A DNA stretch of 57,288 bases. It comes from Leishmania donovani. Its lineage: Eukaryota > Euglenozoa > Kinetoplastea > Trypanosomatida > Trypanosomatidae. The notes below the pieces were generated by a model. The model worked only from the letters and a program-made list of their open reading frames with translations. It was not told the origin of the DNA and ran no database searches. Position 1 is the first letter of the stretch. Each line of letters opens with the position of its first letter. Of the stretch, positions 1 through 8,765 are shown in pieces. The stretch covers positions 503,629-560,916 of the forward strand of contig NC_018242.1 of assembly GCF_000227135.1 (NCBI RefSeq). Direction: 5' to 3'. The position numbers and the translations under genes were made by a program.

Positions 1-302
1 CAGCTGAGCAGCGTCAGCGGCTCCATGATCAGGCTCGTCACGATACCGATGAGGTTGTAGTAGGTCATGACGTTGTTCCAGAAGTTTGTGTACAGCGGAA
101 CCGCTTCCGGGTCCTGCATGGCGTAGCGGTAGTACGTCATAATGTATGCAGGCGCGGAGAAGACGGCATTGACGGGCATCATCATGGACACGCCGCACAT
201 GAACGCGACGACGTACACGTAGAACTCGCTTGCAGTCATTTCATACCACTTGCGACTCTCGCCCTGCTCCTGGGGCTCGCGATGATCGGGTGCGGTGTCC
301 AT
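1..302 (-). CDS. NT1: Equilibrative nucleoside transporter, N-terminal part (runs off the window)
   Basis: This is the first 100 residues of an open frame that leaves the window at base 1. After a hydrophilic N-terminus beginning MDTAPDHREP comes a hydrophobic segment (FYVYVVAFMCGVSMMMPVNA, about residues 27-46). Next is a loop with YIMTYYRYAMQDPEAVPLY and FWNNVMTYYNLIGIVTS, the start of the second membrane helix. The MMMP(V/W)NA motif in helix 1 and the following YY-rich loop are typical of protozoan ENT-family transporters, which have 11 membrane helices and import purine nucleosides across the plasma membrane; Leishmania cannot make purines de novo. NT1 (adenosine/pyrimidine nucleosides) is preferred because I recall NT1 genes lying just beyond this gene set on chromosome 15. 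NT2, NT3 or NT4 cannot be excluded from 100 residues. The start is the first ATG in frame; a second ATG at 239 is less likely because it would drop only the hydrophilic leader. Confidence 0.78.
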   Translation of the reverse strand, partial: MDTAPDHREPQEQGESRKWYEMTASEFYVYVVAFMCGVSMMMPVNAVFSAPAYIMTYYRYAMQDPEAVPLYTNFWNNVMTYYNLIGIVTSLIMEPLTLLS

Positions 303-1948
303 CTGGGCGGAATGGTGTGCGGAGAGCAGCGAAGGGGCCTTGTGGACGGTGAGGGGATGGGGACGAGAGATGTGTGCGGCAGTAACGCAGAGCTGTGTAT
401 GGATCGAGGATCGAAGTTAGAGTCCTGGAGGCGCGACGACTGCAGAAGTGGAGCGGTGAAGGGACGATGCAATGGTTGGGGTGGCGGTGGGGAGGGATGG
501 TAGGACAGTCCAAGCGAAAAACGCCCACGAGGAAGCAGATGGGGCATGTGTGTCTGTGGGGGGGGGNNNNNNNNNNNNNNNNNNNNNNNNNNNNNNNNNN
601 NNNNNNNNNNNNNNNNNNNNNNNNNNNNNNNNNNNNNNNNNNNNNNNNNNNNNNNNNNNNNNNNNNNNNNNNNNNNNNNNNNNNNNNNNNNNNNNNNNNN
701 NNNNNNNNNNNNNNNNNNNNNNNNNNNNNNNNNNNNNNNNNNNNNNNNNNNNNNNNNNNNNNNNNNNNNNNNNNNNNNNNNNNNNNNNNNNNNNNNNNNN
801 NNNNNNNNNNNNNNNNNNNNNNNNNNNNNNNNNNNNNNNNNNNNNNNNNNNNNNNNNNNNNNNNNNNNNNNNNNNNNNNNNNNNNNNNNNNNNNNNNNNN
901 NNNNNNNNNNNNNNNNNNNNNNNNNNNNNNNNNNNNNNNNNNNNNNNNNNNNNNNNNNNNNNNNNNNNNNNNNNNNNNNNNNNNNNNNNNNNNNNNNNNN
1001 NNNNNNNNNNNNNNNNNNNNNNNNNNNNNNNNNNNNNNNNNNNNNNNNNNNNNNNNNNNNNNNNNNNNNNNNNNNNNNNNNNNNNNNNNNNNNNNNNNNN
1101 NNNNNNNNNNNNNNNNNNNNNNNNNNNNNNNNNNNNNNNNNNNNNNNNNNNNNNNNNNNNNNNNNNNNNNNNNNNNNNNNNNNNNNNNNNNNNNNNNNNN
1201 NNNNNNNNNNNNNNNNNNNNNNNNNNNNNNNNNNNNNNNNNNNNNNNNNNNNNNNNNNNNNNNNNNNNNNNNNNNNNNNNNNNNNNNNNNNNNNNNNNNN
1301 NNNNNNNNNNNNNNNNNNNNNNNNNNNNNNNNNNNNNNNNNNNNNNNNNNNNNNNNNNNNNNNNNNNNNNNNNNNNNNNNNNNNNNNNNNNNNNNNNNNN
1401 NNNNNNNNNNNNNNNNNNNNNNNNNNNNNNNNNNNNNNNNNNNNNNNNNNNNNNNNNNNNNNNNNNNNNNNNNNNNNNNNNNNNNNNNNNNNNNNNNNNN
1501 NNNNNNNNNNNNNNNNNNNNNNNNNNNNNNNNNNNNAGGAGAGAGAGGGAGGGTCGGAGAATGGGGAGAAGAGAGACAAAAAGCCGACGTCAGCGCAGGC
1601 ACATGGCCGAGGAGCACGCACAAACCACTTTGCGCAGCCTCATTTCCTGTTGCTTGCTTACCGCGTCGATGTAAGCGCCCGCGCCTTACTCGCGCGCCAT
1701 CACACAGGCCCCCGTGAATGCGCGCGTTGGTGCTTGTTGGAGTAAAGTCTGACGTGAGGACAAGACCGACGAAACGGCACGAAATCGCCCAATCCTATGC
1801 GGCCCCGCCGTCCTTCACAGACGTCGAGGTGCGAAAGCAGATGCCTTCTCGTTCACTTTTGGTACGGCGAGTGCGCTGCAGGGCTGCTGCTCCCCGGCCG
1901 GTTTCTCTCGCTGTGTTCTCCTTTGCAGAGCCTCACATCCGTTACGCT
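303..1948. other. Intergenic spacer containing an assembly gap
   Basis: This is the 5' flank of the transporter and the 3' flank of UFC1. No coding frame with Leishmania-like codon use is visible. Position 561 begins a G run that leads straight into the gap, and the sequence resumes in a purine-rich tract (about 1537-1580). Purines on the plus strand are pyrimidines on the transcribed strand, so this is a plausible polypyrimidine tract for trans-splicing of the transporter mRNA. Confidence 0.7.
567..1536. other. Run of N (assembly gap, 970 bases)
   Basis: All bases are N. The gap abuts a poly-G run at 561-566, so a homopolymer or other low-complexity sequence probably stopped assembly. Open frames drawn through it are not evidence of coding. 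Confidence 0.99.
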
Positions 1949-2464
1949 CTACTCAGCAGTCGTGGGCACCGTTGCTGCGCTGGCGGGCTTCAGATACCCT
2001 TCTTCAACAATCGCGGGCACCTCAATCGACAGCCACGGCCCAAGTCCGAGAGCGAGGACGTGGCTGATCCCAAAGTACGGCACATTGCGTGCCCACAAGG
2101 GGAAGAAGTGCGTCGTCATGCAGATCTTGCCGCCCCTGTACATCTTCACCGTCTTGCCCTCCAGTTCCGGCAGCGCAATTTCCGGCGGTGCCTGCGGGTA
2201 CGTGACCGGGATGTCGAAGTTCATCTCGAACTCGTACTTTTCGTTCTTGTAGTAGGTCCAGCAGGTGCCGTACCAGCGTGTCCCTTGCGGGTTGCTCTCT
2301 AAGTGAAACCAGTGCGAGTCGCTCGCCTTGTTGTGCTCCACATAGGTGATTAGAGAAGCGTACTCCTCCTTGAGTCGCGCCGTCCACTTGTCACCATCAC
2401 GTGGGCCCGCCTTCGTCTTCAGCAGCGGGATGCGCGAGACGCTCTCCTTCACTGAGGGCTCCAT
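1949..2464 (-). CDS. UFC1: Ufm1-conjugating enzyme (UFC1, E2)
   Basis: This is a 171-residue protein, close to the usual UFC1 length of about 167. UFC1 accepts the ubiquitin-like modifier Ufm1 from the E1 enzyme UBA5 on a catalytic cysteine and passes it on to targets. The family signature runs through the protein: LLKTKAGPRDGD near residue 14, WFHLESN(P)QGTRWYGTCW near 52-69, FDIPVTYPQAPPEI near 83-96, and the active-site stretch KMYRGGKIC with cysteine at residue 115. HFFPLWARNVPYFGISHVLALGLGPWL follows, as in animal UFC1. The frame continues open for another 270 residues upstream, but that part is low-complexity CA-repeat translation. The start at 2464 gives the conserved UFC1 N-terminus. 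The short Ala/Thr-rich tail (about 160-171) is not conserved in the family as far as I know. Ufmylation has been described in Leishmania, where Ufm1 modifies a mitochondrial target. Confidence 0.95.
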   Translation of the reverse strand: MEPSVKESVSRIPLLKTKAGPRDGDKWTARLKEEYASLITYVEHNKASDSHWFHLESNPQGTRWYGTCWTYYKNEKYEFEMNFDIPVTYPQAPPEIALPELEGKTVKMYRGGKICMTTHFFPLWARNVPYFGISHVLALGLGPWLSIEVPAIVEEGYLKPASAATVPTTAE

Positions 2465-2752
2465 CCGTTTCGCCTCTGTCTCGCTTGGGCCGCGCTTTAG
2501 GTGGGGCGCAGCGGCGATGGCTGAGTATTTTCCTTCAAGAGTGTTGTGGCGAATCGGAAGGTGTGTGTGTGTGTGTGTGTGAGCGCAACCAAGAAACGAA
2601 TATGCGTGCGCGTGTTTGGAGTCGCTGCGTCGCCCTCGTCGGAAAGGCGATTGGCGGCGCGGTGAAAAAAGCGCGAGGACGGAGAACCGGGCGCAGGTGC
2701 GCCAAGGAGAAGGTGTGAGCGAGCGAGAGAGAACCTGAAACGTGAGAGGCCG

Positions 2753-2778
2753 ACACACACACACACACACACACACAC
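2753..2778. repeat. (AC)13 microsatellite
   Basis: Uninterrupted AC dinucleotide array in the UFC1 5' flank. A GT array of about 10 units lies nearby at 2561-2581, so the two could pair in single-stranded RNA or DNA. Confidence 0.95.
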
Positions 2779-3329
2779 GCACGGTGCGAAGGCGGGCACC
2801 GTTCCCGCTGCGAGGACAGAGCAACGTGCTTCTCCCTCCGGGAAGGCCTACTAGACGTACATACATCTTCATGAGGAGAGGGGGTGCTGCTCCGCTGGGG
2901 CCGGCTGGCGTCTTGCCACACCTGCGCACACTGCAAATCATCAACTCGATGGTCCCGCCTCTCTCCCCGGCATCGCGTCCCTGCCAAGCACGGTGACCGG
3001 ATGCCACAGCTTCACCGGATTTTGCACACCAGAGACCAGTGGATCGCTGGGTGCCTCCAGATGGAGCCTCGTTGCTTTCTCCAACTTGCCCGTTCGACCA
3101 CCACGCAACAAGCCAACACACACACACACACACACAACTACAACTACAGCGCACCCACCCCTGCATCTGTTGCACCGCGGCTACATCCTGCGTTGTCTCG
3201 GGCGAGCCGTCTTGCCGACGAACCGGGGCCATGCGTCGAGCGGGCTCTTCGTGTTCTTCCTTGTTCCTTCTTCGCACGCACGCTGCGCCATCGGCGCCAG
3301 ACGGACACTCGGGTGCGCTGCACGCCTTG

Positions 3330-4900
3330 ATCTATGCGGGCCGCATCCACGGTCCTGCTCGAGGTCGGAGGCGGTAGCGTCGGCTGTGCGGATAACAGGG
3401 GGTGGTGGCCTAGGTGCATGCCGGACGAGTTCAGGGGGGAGGTAGGCCAGCTACAGGCCAGGGCCCTCGGAGATCCTGCACATCCTGTCTGCGTATGCCG
3501 TGCTTCACCCTTACCCGCCTCAAGCCGCGGCACTCCACAAGGTGGTGCGGTGACTCTCTACAGTGGAGTCTGGAGGAGGTGCTGCACATGCCGCGCCTCG
3601 CTCGGCGATCGCTCGCGTGCTTCTGACGGCTGCAAGTCTTGTCTGGATGTGACACACCATGCTGGCTGTGCTTGGCACCGCGTGCGCACGGTGCTCGCGT
3701 TCGCCGATTCTGGGACCTGCCTCAGCACGAAATGGCTGTCTGGATGGCCTGCCCGCGTGTGCTGTGGCAGGCGGGTCGCTGCTACGAGTCTCCGGCGGCA
3801 CTGCCGCTCCGCCTTCTCCTGAATCCGCACGCTTTTCAAGGCGTGGGTGTCTTCAGCGGATTGTGGCCACGGAGAGACATGCGCCAGCGCGCAAAGAGCT
3901 CGTAGCACGCGTACATGTGCTGCATCATCGACAATATTCGTAGCGAGGTGGTACGAGCGTCATCATGACCGCAGGTCTCTTCGGCACAGCGCCGGCACAG
4001 ACCTGTCCTGCCGACACCAAGAGTCCTCAACCGTAGCCAAGGACAGGCGACCGGCTACAAGGCGGCGTTGCGCCAGCGACGTGCGGCAGCGCTCCGGTCG
4101 TTCACGGCCCGAAAGAACCGCACGCGCGCAGCTGGCCGGCGTATGGGCAACGCTACGGAGAACCAACCACAAGGCTTCAGGCCGCTCAGGCAGAGGGTGT
4201 CAACAGCTGCTACGGTGGCTCCTGATACCGCTACACCAGCGCGTGGGTGCATACCTCGCAGGCACCGCCACCGCGTCGAAAGGAGAAGAGAAGCGCGCGT
4301 TTTGTTCGCTCATGCGGGACGTGAGGGGCGCATGGTGGCCGTAGAGGGCAACGCCGCACCTCCTCATGCGCATAGGCTTAAAGCAGCCAGGAAACCGGCG
4401 GGGGGGGGGTGCAGATCAAGCGTCGAGACCGCCTTCACATGTCGCTTAGCCAGCGCACTTGCGCTGGCAGCATGACGGGGCAGGCGTACCTTGCGGCTCA
4501 AAGACGATGATACGAAGTCAACGTGCTGTCCAGGCCTTGGGATCTTCACCGTCATCCTCGACAGCCACGCAACACGGCGACTGCGGTACTCCAGGACCCT
4601 CACCCCTTTCGAGGTGCTAAGACTGTCTATAGTCGATGCTTCCACCTGGATCCGGGAAGCTGCAGCTCCTGAGGCAAGGCAGCACACAGACGACATGTTT
4701 ACGCTACGGCGGAGGGGGGGGGGCGGGCCATGCTACACCGGAACCGGTTCTCCACAGCACCAGGCGAGTGCCAGCACCACTTCACAAGTTCACTACGGTA
4801 CTTGGCGTCTCTTTGGTGGCCGATCATATTCGGTGATGGGGGACGGGGCCACACCCATAGGTGCGACGACGCCTTGCCAGGATGGCTTCTAGTGTCTTCC
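3330..4900. pseudogene. Degenerate coding-like segment, possible retroposon relic (DIRE-like)
   Basis: Here base composition switches from simple repeats to non-repetitive sequence. It yields medium-length frames on both strands (for example 3334-3822, 3847-4344 and 4491-4892 on plus), none with the steady third-position bias of the neighbouring genes. On the plus strand a frame reads RGTPQGGAVTL near 3525-3555 and, downstream in the same frame, VLAFADSG near 3695-3715. These resemble the PQG and (Y/F)ADD motifs of non-LTR reverse transcriptases in the order expected of the domain. The minus strand gives CRRCAEETCGHDD near 3970-4010, which is cysteine-rich. Leishmania genomes carry degenerate ingi/L1Tc-related elements (DIREs), often in 3' UTRs, and this stretch lies in the 3' flank of the SET gene. 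No domain is intact and the motif matches are short, so the call is tentative; a dead protein gene is the main alternative. Confidence 0.35.
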
Positions 4901-5560
4901 TTTCGATCGTGATAACCCAGCTGCGCGCGCTACCAGCGGTGGCCCTCGGATCAAAATCGACTTGTTTGACTGCCCGCTGGACGCTGTCGCACACACACAC
5001 ACACACACGCATACGCGGGGACCGTGCATCACCCCCTCCGTCGAGGAGGAAAGGCCTCGCCCTACGACTCATCGCTTTTCCAGGCACCAACAGCGGTCCG
5101 CCCAGCTCCATCGCAGCGGGGGTGCAGAGGAGAGGGGGTCGGAGAGACGCTAGGCGGCCTGGTTTGCGCACCTTAAACACTGTTCTCCTTGGTTTCAGTC
5201 AAGCAGCCATTCACGCATCGATCTACAACACGCGGTTGAAACCATGCGCCGTCGGATGTCTATGCGTGTGTGTTTATGTGGTGATGGTGGTGGTGGTGGT
5301 GGTGGGGGGGGGTGCAGGCCCTTTGTGAGGACAGCGCATCGCGCACGTGTCTCCGAGAATCGCTGCAAACTATACCACCTTTCGTGATGATCGCGCGTGG
5401 CGACGCGTCTGCGGGAAACGATGCATACGAGCTCGGCACCCCCCGCCTCACGTGTACATACAGAGACCTACCAGGCAGACAGCCACATCTGCCTGCATCA
5501 TCAGCCACGAGAGAACCGGGGGGGGGATTGGGGCTGGGGAGGAACCTGCAAAGCAGCGCG

Positions 5561-6784
5561 CTACTCCTCGCGTCGCGAGACACGATCGCTCAGGCTGGGA
5601 TCGGGCTGCCTGCCAGGCGGTGTGCTGGCAGCTGCGCCGCTGCGGCCGTGGCTCTGCTTCGCATCTTGGAACAACTTCTCCAGCCGCGCCACCTCCTCGG
5701 CCTCCCGCCGCCGCTGTTCCAGCTGCTCCTCCGACTCCGCCCGGAACATGTCCCGCGACTTCATGACGTGCTCGTCGACGGCATCGTGCTCAACGATGGA
5801 GATGAGGTCGAAGGGCAAGAAGCCGTAGCGGAAGAGCGCGCTCGCCCGGCTCAGCGCAAAGTTGTAGTGACGGCACAACTCCTCCCCGGGCAGCACTTCG
5901 CGCAGCGTGACGAGGGTGATGGCGCCCTCACCACCGAGAACGGAGGAGGGGCCGATGCGAGTGGTGCAGTTTGGGCGGTTACTGTGATTCACGAGGTCCA
6001 AGTACGGCACCAGGGCCACCTCTGCCGGCTCCGGCATCTTCCTCAGCCGTCGCCACCGACGCCGCAGTCGCCGGAGAAAGAGGCGCCCGCTGTAGTAGTC
6101 GGCCGGTGGCACATGCTCGACCCTCGCCAGCACCAGCCGCGTGATGCGTTGGAATTGCTCAAGCTTGAAGGGTGGGTCGATGGCCTCGTGTATGGCTGTA
6201 AGGGCGAGATGGTACTTCTTGGTCATCTCTTCGTAGCTCGCGCGCTGCCACGAGTCGAGGGCCATGCCATACATGCCGAACACGAACTCCTCGTTGAAGT
6301 CTTCGTCGTCCAGCATGCGGGCATACGGCGTGACGCCGGCGCGCAGCAGGTCCGTCATTTCGCTCACCTCCACGGCTGAGTGTGCGCGCGTGATGTCCGG
6401 GATCGCAGCGATAATGGCGCTCATCTGCAGCCCCAGGTAGAACTGCGGGGCCATTATGCGAAACTCGTCATCTGCGATGGCGTCGTGCACCTTCGCCAGC
6501 GTGACGTGCGGCAAAACATTCGGCTTGGTCGAGATCTTCGACACGGTCAAGAGTGTGGAGAGAGGGATAGTGGCGAGCGGCTTGTTGGCCGGCAGCGGGG
6601 TGGTGCGCGATCGGGAGAGGAACAGTCCGCGGTGCTGCGACGAGCGAGTGCCGATGAAGGTCTCCTCGTGTAGGTGCACGCCGAAGTGCGCCGTGCAGCA
6701 GCGGAAGAAGTCGCTGGGGAGAGTCGACGAGGGCCCGTAGAGCACTTTGCCGAAGCAGCGCGAGACGCCGGTGCGCCGTAGCAT
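5561..6784 (-). CDS. SET-domain protein, putative lysine methyltransferase
   Basis: This is a 407-residue protein with a SET domain of the type that transfers methyl groups from S-adenosylmethionine to lysine. The two defining SET motifs are present: NHSNRPN at residues 266-272 (after PYLDLV) and EELCRHYN with tyrosine at 307. The central part (about 90-240) is helical and hydrophobic (IMAPQFYLGLQMSAIIAAIP), like the inserted SET-I region of RuBisCO-LSMT/SETD3-type enzymes, which usually modify non-histone proteins. A basic, acid-rich C-terminal coiled coil follows (EEQLEQRRREAEEVARLEKLF, about 333-353). The start at 6784 gives MLRRTGVSRCFGKVL, which looks like a mitochondrial targeting peptide. 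The frame is open for another 165 residues upstream, but those encode CA-repeat and His-rich translation. The substrate is unknown and the mitochondrial location is inferred only from the leader. Confidence 0.85.
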   Translation of the reverse strand: MLRRTGVSRCFGKVLYGPSSTLPSDFFRCCTAHFGVHLHEETFIGTRSSQHRGLFLSRSRTTPLPANKPLATIPLSTLLTVSKISTKPNVLPHVTLAKVHDAIADDEFRIMAPQFYLGLQMSAIIAAIPDITRAHSAVEVSEMTDLLRAGVTPYARMLDDEDFNEEFVFGMYGMALDSWQRASYEEMTKKYHLALTAIHEAIDPPFKLEQFQRITRLVLARVEHVPPADYYSGRLFLRRLRRRWRRLRKMPEPAEVALVPYLDLVNHSNRPNCTTRIGPSSVLGGEGAITLVTLREVLPGEELCRHYNFALSRASALFRYGFLPFDLISIVEHDAVDEHVMKSRDMFRAESEEQLEQRRREAEEVARLEKLFQDAKQSHGRSGAAASTPPGRQPDPSLSDRVSRREE

Positions 6785-8765
6785 CGGTACTGCGCTGCGA
6801 TGATGAGGGAGGCGTGGGAGAGAACGACGGTCGGAGGAGCGCGCCACTTCAGAGAGGCTGGCAAACGCGCAGTGTGCAGAGGCGGAAGGAGATCCGTTGT
6901 GCATGTGTGATGGAGAAGACGAAGCGTGAGAGAAGGGGGTGGAGCCCGTACGCGCCTCCCTCTGCTCGTGTGTCTCCGTGCCCTTCTCGCTGTAGGTGTT
7001 GTGAGGGGTGACGGCGGCCATGGGGGCGCGTGCAGCAGCACACCCGAGCGAAGGCCCCCTTCTTGGCTGCTGGTTGTTGTGGTGATGGTGATGGTGATGG
7101 GGGAGGGGCACAGACACCCGTGTGCAGCACCACATACAAGCAAGGAAGAAGGCTGGAGAGACACGGAAGAAGGCACACGCACCGCCCCCGCTCCCGTCCC
7201 CGTACTGTTGCACAAAGAGTACCCCGAATACACGGACGGATACAGACACAGATACACACACACACACACACGAGCGCACATAGAGTCTGTCCGCCTCGCT
7301 CCTCCAAGAGGACGGCTACGTTTCAGCGTGCGCTCATACGCTTGCGTCTCTAGCGTGACTCCCTTTCGTTGTTGCTGCGCGGCGCTCGCCATGGGAGGCG
7401 GTGGAATGTTGTCGAGAGAAGAGAGAGCCTCGGGTGACGCCGGCGTATGCTGGTGCCACGCCGGCCTGTGTGTGTGTGTGGAACCCCCCCTCTCACACCC
7501 CGCACCTCGCCTCCCTCCTTCCTACCCCAGCAGCGCTTGGCGTTAGGCGCCGCCCGGAGTGCTATCGCTATCTTCGTGTTTGTCGTGCCGGATGCTGTCA
7601 CCTTTGCCGATTTCCAGCCCGGCTCGCTGCATCGCGGTTGCCAGAGGTGTTGTGGTCATTGGTCATCACCGAGTGCATCTCCGGCGCGCCGATGCCATTC
7701 GGCTTCGCGGTGCTCTCCGAGTCGCTTGCGGCCTATGCTGAGGCACCAGCATTGTTATCACCACAGACTCCCCGTGCTAGTAGCGCTCCGCGTGTGCGAC
7801 GTTGATGACCACACCCGACTTTCGTGCCCTGTGTGTGTCTGCGTGTTATCCTTCACCCGTGGCACTTGCCCACAGGTGTGCATACACGCGCGTGCACACG
7901 GAAAGACAGAGAGAGAGCGGCGAAGCCAACGAGAGGGGAGGGGGAGTGAGGTCCCTATCGGTGCTTCATGCGCAGCAGACGGATGCTGCGCCCACCGGCG
8001 AGCGTGGTGCGCTGTGGCACGGCGCAGTTGAGGGACCAGGAGGGGGCGGAGGGGGCAGCCAGAGAGCCAGAGGGAGGGAGGATGAGAAGAGCGAGAGACG
8101 GCAGAGATAGAGGGCGGAGCGCCGCAGCTGTCCTGAAACCAGCACACACATACGCACAAGTTCAAGCAACGAAGGTGTCGCAGTGCCCATTCACGAGGGA
8201 GAAGCGCGCGCCAGGGAAGTGGAGTGGAGAGGCTCGCGCGTTGGGTGAGAGAATGTCGTCACACGGGAGAAGGCCGCGGAGCGCACGCCACGGGCGGAGG
8301 AGCGAGACGCAGATGGGCAAAGAGGGCAGGCGGGTGTGCGTCGGAGGAGAACGGCAGACGCCCTCACGGCGGCCCACGTCTTCCATCTCTTTGCCATGCT
8401 CGTCGATGCGTGCGGCTTAGTCGTGCACACCTGCATGCACCCACCTCCTCTCTGCACGCCGGCACCGTGACCACGTCGTTGGCTGGCGCATGAAGACACG
8501 TCAAGGGCCAGAGAATGGGGGAGGGCGGCGGGTGCGTGTCGGAGGACGGCGTGGGGAGTTGACAGAGGACAAAACAGCACCATTGCCCATCGCCCGTCAG
8601 TGCGAGAAGGGGAGGCGAGTAGCGGGAGGCGGAGCGTCGACGATGCGGCGGTGAAACACGAGCTACGCATTCGTTCGGAGAGGCGGTGTAAGCAGAGAGA
8701 GGGGGAGAAGGGGGGGGGCGCGAGGAGGGAGACGACATTGTATTCGCGGTGCTGTGACACCGCCC
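6785..8765. other. Intergenic spacer
   Basis: This is the 5' flank of the SET gene and 3' flank of the zinc-finger gene. It holds purine-rich blocks on the plus strand (about 6800-6960, 8040-8110 and 8590-8740), a GGTGAT-type run near 7080-7105, and a CA array near 7253-7270. I see no frame with convincing codon bias and no tRNA-like box sequence. Confidence 0.6.

Larger units (their letters stand above)
2465..5560. other. Long spacer: UFC1 5' flank, possible retroposon relic, SET-gene 3' flank
   Basis: This is three kilobases without an intact gene. About 2465-3320 is typical spacer with several dinucleotide arrays: GT at 2561-2581, CA at 2753-2778 and CA at about 3116-3136. About 3330-4900 is different: high-complexity, coding-like sequence broken in all frames, described as its own entry. 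About 4980-5560 returns to spacer with a CA array (4990-5008) and a GGT/poly-G run (about 5281-5310). Purine-rich patches on the plus strand, such as 2711-2733, could serve as polypyrimidine tracts for UFC1. Confidence 0.6.

Noticed and set aside
236..1745. Long frames on both strands across 236-1745
   Set aside because: They run through the 970-base N gap, so most of each translation is undefined, and the flanking parts read as spacer or as the wrong frame of the transporter.
5312..6379. 355-codon plus-strand frame opposite the SET gene
   Set aside because: It is the antisense shadow of the SET coding sequence; the minus strand has recognisable SET motifs and the plus frame has none.
7080..7105. 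His-tag-like poly-His/GGT repeat as a metal-binding protein
   Set aside because: It is a trinucleotide repeat in spacer; no supportable frame or codon bias around it.
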